A stretch of DNA of 6,723 nucleotides, from contig JAJYGZ010000262.1 in NCBI GenBank assembly GCA_021790495.1, forward strand, positions 1 through 6,723, in the 5' to 3' direction. Made by a program: the position numbers and the translations under genes. Positions 1-6,290 of this stretch are shown here, piece by piece (positions within the stretch are counted from its first letter, which is position 1; the number at the start of each line of letters is the position of its first letter). Under the pieces are notes generated by a model. It did no database searches and was not told the origin of the DNA. It was given only the letters and a program-made list of their open reading frames with translations. Origin of the DNA: Actinomycetes bacterium (GTDB taxonomy: Bacteria; Actinomycetota; Acidimicrobiia; Acidimicrobiales; Acidimicrobiaceae).

Positions 1-1464
1 GCGGGTGACAAAAAGAAAGCGTCGACGAGCATCTCCCCTCAGACCCCGCGATTGCTGAGGCATCGCGCTTCCGGTATATATGTACCCGGCTGGAGTGGCG
101 ACTACCTGGTTTTCGGTCCGAAGCTCTTCGAGTTCGCGTCTAACCGCGATTGCGGCGGTTGCGATCCCGCGGCTGTAGGAGTCGGGATCTACCGCTCCTT
201 CGGCGCATGCGCAAAGGAGCTGGTAGCGCAGAACGTCGCGATTCCAGGGATTGATGGCTGCAATTTCGTTGGGGCGAGTCAATAGCTCCGTCGAATTTGT
301 GACCAACCAGCTGTCGAGGACGTCGGCCTCGGCAACCAAGATTGCGGCGCCGCGGCGGGATTTGATTCTTCCGAGATCTCGCCGGAAACGGCTTAGCATT
401 CCAGGAAATCCCACCACAACCACAACTTCGAAGTCGCCCTGGTCTTCGCCGAGCGCCGAGGTGGCAACTACGACCGAGGCGGCGCCCGCGGATATCTCGC
501 TTTCGATCTCCGCTCTAGTCTCGGCCAGGTATCCGCTGCGGTAGCTAAGGATTGCACCGGGCAAGGTATCTGAGATCCGGTCGCGAATGTAGTTGGAGAT
601 TAACTCCGCGCTGAGCCGCGACTTTGTAACTACCAATGTCGAGAATCCGTCGCCTGCCGCCTTTGCGGCGATTCTCGCCGCGGTGGTGGCGGGCGCACGA
701 CCGGAATTGGATGAAGCTGGATCGACCATGACCACCTCGATCAGCGAAGGCTCTTCGCGATACAAATCCGAACTTCTTGGCTCTGTGCCAAGGAGCGCGG
801 CGCAGAACTTGGCGGCCTCGCCCAATTCGCTCGCAGTCGCGGAGTAGATCAGGCCGGGCTTGGCGTCACCGGTTGCCGCTTCCAGCCTTCGAAGAACATG
901 GTGAAGATGCGAACCTAAGATGCCACGCATCGCGGTGAGGTCCCAGAGCATTACCTCCGCGAGACTCTCGAGCAATGCGGAGAAGCGGTAGCTTTCAGGA
1001 ATAACCAGGCGATGCAGGATCTCAGGAGTCGCGATTACCAGATCGGCCCGTGCGCTGCGTACGGCCGACGCCTTGGGCGAGCGGATCTCGGCGAGGTCCG
1101 CTGTGAGTAGGTCCGGCGCCGAGTCGTTGATTTGTCGAGCCAGTGACCGGGCGGTGGTGGCGCTAGTCGCCACCACGAGAGTCTTTCTCGACGCGTCGCG
1201 CTTTATTTGCGCCCGTTCGATGAGATTTTGAAGCTCTCCGGAGTTGACCGCGCCACAGAACAGCTCGTACCTCGTCGTATTTGGAGTCCCGGGCTGCGAG
1301 GATGCGAGGTTTTTGCCATGGTCCGTATCCCAGGAAGGATGCGGCGCTCCGATATAGAGAGAGACCGGTTGACCTGCCCTGGCGGCTTGTTGGCCAGCGA
1401 AGTCAAAGAGAGCGCGATATCGCTCCGAAAGTGACCCAGCGGCTTCCGTTTGTTCAATCTCCAA
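1..1464 (-). CDS. YprA/MrfA-like DEAD/DEAH helicase homologue with degenerate ATPase motifs (3' end off the left edge)
   Basis: At least 488 codons read leftward without a stop. The pattern of two RecA-like domains is clear: TPEILH (residues 146-151), RGILGSHLHHVLRRL just after the motif II position, motif III SAT (208-210), SYRSGYL (307-313), an ATSAL segment (334-338), GFPG (352-355), and a following 'LRG' stretch near 474 as in the segment after the helicase core of this family. Active relatives (B. subtilis YprA/MrfA, a DNA-repair helicase; actinobacterial homologues) use ATP to unwind DNA. Here no GxxxxGK[S/T] exists; the best-aligned positions read GAPHPSW (39-45) or AVNSGEL (72-78). 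DEAH is WDLT (174-177), motif V is ATSALGEDQGD, and motif VI is RRDLGRIKSR. The N-terminus is also shorter than usual and the Q motif is not recognisable. The start is TTG at 1464, with AAGAAGGG nine bases upstream; no ATG lies near, and the frame closes at 1537-1539. ATP hydrolysis is unlikely; a scaffold, DNA-binding or regulatory role is possible. The downstream zinc-binding region of the family (DUF1998) would lie outside the window. Family assignment is fairly sure; function is unknown. Confidence 0.74.
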   Translation of the reverse strand, partial: MEIEQTEAAGSLSERYRALFDFAGQQAARAGQPVSLYIGAPHPSWDTDHGKNLASSQPGTPNTTRYELFCGAVNSGELQNLIERAQIKRDASRKTLVVATSATTARSLARQINDSAPDLLTADLAEIRSPKASAVRSARADLVIATPEILHRLVIPESYRFSALLESLAEVMLWDLTAMRGILGSHLHHVLRRLEAATGDAKPGLIYSATASELGEAAKFCAALLGTEPRSSDLYREEPSLIEVVMVDPASSNSGRAPATTAARIAAKAAGDGFSTLVVTKSRLSAELISNYIRDRISDTLPGAILSYRSGYLAETRAEIESEISAGAASVVVATSALGEDQGDFEVVVVVGFPGMLSRFRRDLGRIKSRRGAAILVAEADVLDSWLVTNSTELLTRPNEIAAINPWNRDVLRYQLLCACAEGAVDPDSYSRGIATAAIAVRRELEELRTENQVVATPAGYIYTGSAMPQQSRGLRGDARRRFLFVTR

Positions 1465-1473
1465 GCCGCGCCG

Positions 1474-1481
1474 CCCTTCTT
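1474..1481 (-). promoter_or_regulatory. Ribosome binding site deciding the TTG start of the helicase-like gene
   Basis: On the minus strand AAGAAGGG lies nine bases before TTG at 1464-1462. No ATG or GTG occurs in frame between the upstream stop (1539-1537) and the conserved core, so this purine-rich stretch is the main support for the start. A CTG at 1488 or 1524 would be the alternative. Confidence 0.5.
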
Positions 1482-1602
1482 GGCCCAGGCCGTTTCGCGC
1501 CGGTTCTCTATTCGCCGCGGCCAGACGATAGTCAACTTAGCGATTGCGCTTTACGCGCTTCCACCGGTACTCAGGTTATACGTACTTTTACAATTGTATT
1601 AT

Positions 1603-1629
1603 GTCATATATAACAATAATTTATATGAC
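1603..1629. promoter_or_regulatory. Candidate operator: inverted repeat GTCATATA-N11-TATATGAC in the divergent region
   Basis: Two perfect 8-base arms (1603-1610 and 1622-1629) are separated by 11 bases and sit in the AT-rich gap between the divergent genes. The outermost pair 1601/1631 also matches. The right arm runs into the proposed -35 of the molybdoenzyme operon, so a dimeric regulator bound here could block or recruit RNA polymerase. The arms do not match the FNR/CRP half-sites (TTGAT or TGTGA). No regulator gene is in the window. An RNA hairpin of mostly A-U pairs would be weak, so a DNA-binding site is the better reading. The repeat is seen; its function is inferred. Confidence 0.5.
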
Positions 1630-1653
1630 GTAGCTCGTAAATAACGCGATAAT
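1625..1653 (+). promoter_or_regulatory. Probable sigma-70-type promoter of the molybdoenzyme operon
   Basis: A -35-like ATGACG (1625-1630, four of six against TTGACA) and a -10-like GATAAT (1648-1653, five of six against TATAAT) are spaced by exactly 17 bases in the AT-rich intergenic region. Transcription would begin near 1660. That is downstream of the ATG at 1654 and upstream of the ribosome binding site at 1680-1684, and so favours the ATG at 1693. This is a motif match by eye only. Confidence 0.45.
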
Positions 1654-1679
1654 ATGAAAGCTTCTAACCGTTTCGAGAT

Positions 1680-1684
1680 GAAGG
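1680..1684 (+). promoter_or_regulatory. Ribosome binding site favouring the ATG at 1693
   Basis: GAAGG lies eight bases before the ATG at 1693. The earlier in-frame ATGs have weaker sites: 1654 is preceded by AT-rich sequence with no purine-rich motif, and 1678 has none at proper spacing. This, with the promoter position, decides the start chosen for the fusion gene. Confidence 0.45.
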
Positions 1685-1692
1685 TGTCGTTG

Positions 1693-3300
1693 ATGGGGGA
1701 CCGAGACCTGCGAGTAATCGCGCGTCCTAACGTACGCTTGGACCAGACCAATAGGGGGGCTTTCCAACCCATTCAGATCAGGGGGCGAAATTCTGAGCGC
1801 TGGGTGAAAGTTCTTGACCAGACCAAGTGCATCGGTTGCCATGCCTGCACCACGGCGTGCAAGAGCGAGAACGAGGTGCCTGTCGGCGTTACCAGGACCT
1901 ACGTAAAGTCCGTCGACGTCGGAACCTTTCCCAATGTTCGCAGGGCATTTCAGGTAACTCGTTGCAATCAGTGCGAGAATCCGCCGTGTGTGGCCGCGTG
2001 CCCGACGGCGGCGATGTACCAGCGTCCAGATGGAATCGTCGACTTTGACAAGAGGATCTGCATCGGCTGCAAGGCCTGCATGGCCGCATGCCCATACGAT
2101 GCCATCTTTATCAACCCCGACGATCACTCGGCGGAGAAGTGCAACTTCTGCGCGCATCGCCTTGACGTTGGTCTTGAGCCCGCTTGCGTAGTCGTGTGTC
2201 CAACCGAAGCGATCTTCGTCGGCGACATTAACGACCCGTTGTCGCGTGCCGCCAAGGTGATCAATCGTGAAGCGGTCTCGGTGCGCAAGCCCGAAAAGAC
2301 CACGTCCCCAGCGGTGTTTTACAAGGGTGCGCACCAGGCCACCTTGGACCCACTGGCGGCAACTAGGCCTGGTGGAACCACGTTTATGTGGTCCGAAATG
2401 ATCACTGGACCCAAGATCACCAACTCCGGAACCCCCAAGGGCGCGCACGCGAATTCCTCGGCCGCCGCGATGCTCTCTTACGACATGGCGCACTCGGTTC
2501 CGTGGGGATGGCGGGTGAGCCTTTACACCTGGACCAAGGGAATCGCCGCCGGCGTCTACCCGGTGGTACTGCTCTTGGCGCTGTTGTCCAAGCTTGCCAT
2601 GAGCTCCACTTTGGTGCGAATTACCGCACCCGCGATCTCCTTGGCCGCACTTGCGGTGACGGGAATCCTGTTAATTGCTGACCTTAAGCACCCGGAGCGC
2701 TTTTATTTGATACTTCTCAAGCCCCAGCCCAAGAGCTGGCTGGTTCGGGGAGGTTTCATCATTAGCGCATATGGCGGCGTTTTGGTGCTCTCGTTGTTCT
2801 TGGGTGTCACCCACAATTTGGCGCTGGTCAAACTGCTGGCGTATCCGGGAATTCCCCTGGCGATAGCCACCGCGATTTACACCGCGTTTCTGTTTTCGCA
2901 GTCAAAAGCGCGCGACCTGTGGCAGAGTCCGCTGCTCTTGCCGCAATTGCTGGTGCAAGCGTCGCTGCTTGGAGTCGGTTGCCTGGTTCTGCTCCGCTCC
3001 GAGATTCCCGCGTCGCTCGCATCGCTGTCCACCTCGGTCTTTGTCGCTCTTGTTCTCACCCACACCGTCGTTGTCATTGCGGAACTGGTGACCGGACATC
3101 CGAGCGCACATGCGAAACTCGCCATCTGGGAGATGACGCGAGGTTCGATGGCGGGATGGTTCTGGCTTGGCAGCGCGGGGATTCTCCTTGGCGTCGGCGC
3201 GCTTGTGAGTGCCGACGTTGCGGTCCTGGTCTCGTTCGCGGGCCTGCTCGCCTACGAACATAGCTACGTTCGATCCGCGCAGCTGGTTCCGCTCGCGTAA
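1693..3300 (+). CDS. Fused PsrB-like four [4Fe-4S] ferredoxin domain and PsrC/NrfD-like quinone-reactive membrane subunit
   Basis: Electron-transfer and membrane-anchor subunit of a molybdoenzyme, 535 residues from ATG 1693 (548 if the upstream ATG at 1654 is used). Numbered from 1693, the N-terminal half carries sixteen cysteines in four groups: C46/49/52/56 (CIGCHACTTAC), C91/94/99/103 (CNQCENPPCVAAC), C123/126/129/133 (CIGCKACMAAC) and C150/153/165/169. This is the usual four-cluster set of PsrB, DmsB or TtrB. A linker at about 195-275 leads to eight hydrophobic segments, near 280-300, 307-329, 353-374, 379-401, 413-434, 442-465, 485-506 and 507-523. NrfD/PsrC hallmarks are DLKHPERFYLILLKPQPKSW after helix 2 and the C-terminal YEHSYVRSAQLVPL. 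In Psr-type enzymes these are usually two separate proteins, so this is a fusion. No Tat or Sec signal precedes the clusters, implying a cytoplasmic iron-sulfur domain. The gene leads the operon, 39 bases before the catalytic subunit. It should pass electrons between that subunit and the quinone pool. Family assignment is firm; the start and physiological direction are not. Confidence 0.95.
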   Translation: MGDRDLRVIARPNVRLDQTNRGAFQPIQIRGRNSERWVKVLDQTKCIGCHACTTACKSENEVPVGVTRTYVKSVDVGTFPNVRRAFQVTRCNQCENPPCVAACPTAAMYQRPDGIVDFDKRICIGCKACMAACPYDAIFINPDDHSAEKCNFCAHRLDVGLEPACVVVCPTEAIFVGDINDPLSRAAKVINREAVSVRKPEKTTSPAVFYKGAHQATLDPLAATRPGGTTFMWSEMITGPKITNSGTPKGAHANSSAAAMLSYDMAHSVPWGWRVSLYTWTKGIAAGVYPVVLLLALLSKLAMSSTLVRITAPAISLAALAVTGILLIADLKHPERFYLILLKPQPKSWLVRGGFIISAYGGVLVLSLFLGVTHNLALVKLLAYPGIPLAIATAIYTAFLFSQSKARDLWQSPLLLPQLLVQASLLGVGCLVLLRSEIPASLASLSTSVFVALVLTHTVVVIAELVTGHPSAHAKLAIWEMTRGSMAGWFWLGSAGILLGVGALVSADVAVLVSFAGLLAYEHSYVRSAQLVPLA

Positions 3301-3325
3301 CGGCGCTAATTTCACAAAAAACTAG

Positions 3326-3330
3326 TAGGG
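3326..3330 (+). promoter_or_regulatory. Ribosome binding site of the molybdopterin subunit gene
   Basis: TAGGG ends nine bases before ATG 3340, inside the 39-base gap after the fusion gene. The gap (3301-3339) shows no hairpin with a T-tract, which supports cotranscription of the two genes. Confidence 0.5.
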
Positions 3331-3339
3331 AATTTAGTT

Positions 3340-6276
3340 ATGGCACGATCTAAAAAGAACGCCGCAAGCTTGGGAGAGAAGCTGCTCCAGCTGCGAAAAG
3401 AGGCAGAAGAGCGCGGGGAGACCTTCTACCAGGGAGCTTCCCGAGGCGCGCTGATGGCATTTCCGCCAATCGAGCGCTGGTCGAACTGGACCGAGCTCGA
3501 CTCCAAGGCGTGGCCCGAGCGCAAGGAAGTCAGCTATTCGCTGATTCCTACCACTTGCTTCAACTGCGAGTCCGCCTGCGGACTCCTCGCATACGTCGAT
3601 AACGAGACCAACACGGTTCGCAAGTTCGAAGGCAATCCGCTTCATCCCGGCTCCAGGGGCAGGAACTGCGCCAAGGGTCCGGCAACTCTCAACCAGGTCC
3701 AGGATCCCGATCGCATCCTCTATCCGCTCAAGCGCCAGGGACCGCGCGGTGCGGGCAAATGGGTCAGGGTCTCGTGGGAGGAAGCCCTAAAAGACATTGC
3801 CGCCCGAGTCAGAGGCGCCATAGTCGAGGGTCGCACCGACGAGATCGTTTGCCATATCGGCCGTCCTGGTGAGGACGGTTTTACCGAGCGTGTTCTGGCT
3901 TCGTGGGGTGTGGATGGCCACAACTCCCACACCAACGTCTGCTCATCCAATGGCAGAGCGGGCTGGCACTATTGGACCGGCATCGATCGGCCATCTGCGG
4001 ATTTCGCCAACGCCAAGGTGATCTATCTGATTTCGGCGCACCTCGAGACCGGCCACTACTTCAATCCCCACGCCCAGCGGATTACCGAAGCTCGGGCCAA
4101 CGGAGCCAAGTTGATCGTCTTAGATACCCGTTTGTCCAATACCGCCACGCATGCCGACTATTGGCTCGCTCCCCAGCCTGGGAGCGAAGCCGCCATCAAC
4201 CTGGCAATCGCCAACTATCTCATCACCTCCCAGTCCTATAATCGCGATTTTGTCCGGCGATGGTGGAACTGGGATGAGTTCATGCGCGAAGCGCGCGGGG
4301 TGACCGACTCGACATTCGAGCAGTTCGAGGAAGTGCTCGCCGAAATCTATTCCGAGTTCAGTTTCGAATATGCCGCCGAGGAGTCGGGAATCGACGCCTC
4401 GGTAATCGCCGAAGTCGCCAAGGTTGTCGCCGGCGCCGGTACCGCGCTTTCGGCGCACACCTGGCGCTCCGCCAGTGCGGGCAATCTGGGCGGCTGGCAA
4501 GTCTCTCGAACGCTGCTGTTGCTCAATGCCCTGATGGGTGCCATCGCAACTAAGGGTGGCACCTTCCCGAATGCCTGGAACAAATTCGTTCCGCGCCCGA
4601 TGCACGTTCCGCCGCACCCGAAAAAGTGGAATGAGCTGTCATGGCCGCTCGAATATCCTCTTGCCATGAACGAGCTCTCCTTCTTGCTGCCGCACTTCTT
4701 GAAGGAGCGCCGGGGCAAGCTGGAGGTATATTTCTCACGGGTCTACAACCCGGTTTGGACCAATCCGGACGGAATGACCTGGATTGAGGCCCTAAGCGAC
4801 GAGTCGATGGTGGGTTGCTTTGTGGCCCTTACTCCGACATGGAACGAATCGGCATATTTTGCCGACTACGTCTTGCCGATGGGGCATTCCTCGGAGCGCC
4901 ACGACCTCACCTCCTACGAGCAATACGACGGGCAATGGGTATCGTTTCGCCAACCCGTTTTGCGCACCAAGGCCGAACTCGATGGCCGGACCATCTCCGA
5001 CAGTCGCGAGATCAATCCCGGAGAGGTTTGGGAAGAGAACGAGTTTTGGATCGACTTGTCCTGGAAGATCGACCCGGATGGTTCGATGGGGATTCGCAAG
5101 TTCTACGAGTCTCCCGCCGATGCGAACGCCAAACTCTCGGTGGATGAGTACTACGGGTTCATCTTCGAGAATTCGGTTCCAGGGCTTCCCGAGGCCGCGG
5201 CCGCAGAAGGACTGACGCCGCTCGCCTATATGCGGCGCAAAGGCGCATATGAGATTAGCCGCAATGTTGGCCAGGTGCACGAGACCGCGCTCATCGAGAC
5301 CGATCTTGCTGGCGCGGTTGTCGAACCTGTGAGTGGCCGGGTCTATTCGCCAACGCCTAAGCCGGCCGGGCAGAATATCGTTCCGATGGGAGATCCCGAT
5401 ACCGACGCAGAAGGTCGTAGGCCAATCGGCGTCAATGTCGACGGAGAGCTGCTCAAGGGATTTCCAACCCCGAGCGGCAAGCTGGAGTTCTACTCCTCGA
5501 CTCTGGCGAACTGGGGATGGCCCGAGCAAGCTATTCCTGGCTATATAAAGAGCCACGTCCATCCGGAGATGCTCAAGCAAGACGAGATGGTTCTCATCTC
5601 CACCTTCAGGCTTCCGGTACAGATTCACACCAGAAGCGCCAATTCCAAGTGGCTTGACGAGATCGCCCACACCAACCCGCTCTGGATTCATCCCGACGAT
5701 GCCGCCAGGCTTGGATTCGATGACAATACTTTGGTTCGCGTTGAGACCGAGATCGGGTACTTCGTGGTCAAACCATGGATTACCGAGGGAATTCGCCCCG
5801 GGGTCGTGGCGTGCTCGCACCATATGGGCCGCTGGAAGCTCGCCGATCATGGCCAGCGCCAGCTGATGCGAACGGTATCTCTGGAACACGACGGAACCAA
5901 GTGGCACCTCGATCCCAAGGAGGGCGTCAAACCCTACGAATCTTCGGATCCCGACACCAAGCGAATCTGGTGGGGCGACGTTGGCGTGCATCAGAATCTC
6001 ACCTTCCCGGTGCATCCTGACCCGATCACGGGGATGCACTGTTGGCACCAGGCGGTTCGCGTCACCAAGGCGCAGCCTAACGATGTGCATGGCGAGGTCT
6101 ATGTTGATACCTCACGGTCGCGCGAGGTCTATTTGCGCTGGCTCGAGACCACGCGCAGCGCCTTTGCGACATCGCCGAATGGGCAGCGACGCCCGCGCTG
6201 GCTGATGCGTCCGCTGAAGCCCTCGCACGACGCCTTCATGCTTCCGAACGACGATAATCAAGCGCTTCGAACCTAG
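3340..6276 (+). CDS. Molybdopterin-dependent oxidoreductase catalytic subunit (PsrA/SoeA-like, DMSO reductase superfamily)
   Basis: Catalytic subunit of 978 residues. C73/C76/C80 and C110 (CFNCESAC ... RNCAKG) match the N-terminal [4Fe-4S] site of this superfamily. C201 in HTNVCSS is placed where the family has its molybdenum ligand, so cysteine ligation is likely, as in PsrA/PhsA-type enzymes. Pterin-binding blocks include HLETGHYFNPHAQRI (234-248), DTRLSNTATHADYWL (262-276), NPVWTNPDG (470-478) and ADYVLPMGHSSERHD (508-522). The C-terminal molydopterin-binding barrel is at about 745-910. The first 60 residues are a basic, then acidic, helix-forming segment without RRxFLK or a hydrophobic stretch, so there is no Tat export signal; this argues for a cytoplasmic enzyme like SoeA rather than exported PsrA, PhsA or TtrA. 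The start ATG has TAGGG nine bases upstream. It lies between its electron-transfer partner and a TorD chaperone, and its stop overlaps the chaperone's ribosome binding site. Substrate is unassigned: sulfite oxidation, sulfur/polysulfide/thiosulfate reduction, or another oxyanion are all possible. Superfamily certain, reaction not. Confidence 0.95.
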   Translation: MARSKKNAASLGEKLLQLRKEAEERGETFYQGASRGALMAFPPIERWSNWTELDSKAWPERKEVSYSLIPTTCFNCESACGLLAYVDNETNTVRKFEGNPLHPGSRGRNCAKGPATLNQVQDPDRILYPLKRQGPRGAGKWVRVSWEEALKDIAARVRGAIVEGRTDEIVCHIGRPGEDGFTERVLASWGVDGHNSHTNVCSSNGRAGWHYWTGIDRPSADFANAKVIYLISAHLETGHYFNPHAQRITEARANGAKLIVLDTRLSNTATHADYWLAPQPGSEAAINLAIANYLITSQSYNRDFVRRWWNWDEFMREARGVTDSTFEQFEEVLAEIYSEFSFEYAAEESGIDASVIAEVAKVVAGAGTALSAHTWRSASAGNLGGWQVSRTLLLLNALMGAIATKGGTFPNAWNKFVPRPMHVPPHPKKWNELSWPLEYPLAMNELSFLLPHFLKERRGKLEVYFSRVYNPVWTNPDGMTWIEALSDESMVGCFVALTPTWNESAYFADYVLPMGHSSERHDLTSYEQYDGQWVSFRQPVLRTKAELDGRTISDSREINPGEVWEENEFWIDLSWKIDPDGSMGIRKFYESPADANAKLSVDEYYGFIFENSVPGLPEAAAAEGLTPLAYMRRKGAYEISRNVGQVHETALIETDLAGAVVEPVSGRVYSPTPKPAGQNIVPMGDPDTDAEGRRPIGVNVDGELLKGFPTPSGKLEFYSSTLANWGWPEQAIPGYIKSHVHPEMLKQDEMVLISTFRLPVQIHTRSANSKWLDEIAHTNPLWIHPDDAARLGFDDNTLVRVETEIGYFVVKPWITEGIRPGVVACSHHMGRWKLADHGQRQLMRTVSLEHDGTKWHLDPKEGVKPYESSDPDTKRIWWGDVGVHQNLTFPVHPDPITGMHCWHQAVRVTKAQPNDVHGEVYVDTSRSREVYLRWLETTRSAFATSPNGQRRPRWLMRPLKPSHDAFMLPNDDNQALRT

Positions 6277-6279
6277 GAG
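6275..6279 (+). promoter_or_regulatory. Ribosome binding site of the TorD-family gene, overlapping the upstream stop codon
   Basis: AGGAG shares bases with the TAG stop of the catalytic subunit (6274-6276) and ends eleven bases before ATG 6291. The overlap suggests translational coupling of enzyme and chaperone, and makes a separate promoter in this 14-base gap unlikely. Confidence 0.6.
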
Positions 6280-6290
6280 TGGCGAAAACG

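Noticed and set aside
1203..1535. Minus-strand open frame starting TTG at 1535
   Set aside because: It is a different frame overlapping the N-terminal part of the helicase-like gene and is Arg-rich with no motif. I also considered whether it is the true N-terminus joined by a frameshift, but it carries no P-loop or Q motif either.
1..1613. Several short plus-strand open frames (52-285, 251-544, 593-847, 1207-1434, 1281-1613)
   Set aside because: All but the last part of the final one overlap the leftward helicase-like frame, which has clear family motifs. The plus-strand products are low-complexity and Arg/Ser-rich, without ribosome binding sites worth noting.
1603..1629. Inverted repeat as an FNR/CRP box or transcription terminator
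   Set aside because: The half-sites do not match TTGAT or TGTGA, the A/T-only stem would be unstable as RNA, and no T-tract follows it.
1621..2493. 290-codon open frame on the minus strand
   Set aside because: It is antisense to the sixteen-cysteine iron-sulfur domain, whose motifs are unmistakable, and its own product has no recognisable domain.
3301..3339. Possible terminator or internal promoter between the fusion gene and the catalytic subunit
   Set aside because: No GC-rich hairpin with a T-tract and no convincing -35/-10 pair is visible. The short gap with a ribosome binding site fits an operon.
4792..6090. 432-codon open frame on the minus strand
   Set aside because: It lies wholly antisense to the well-supported molybdopterin subunit, shows no recognisable family motif and is explained by codon bias of the GC-rich gene opposite.
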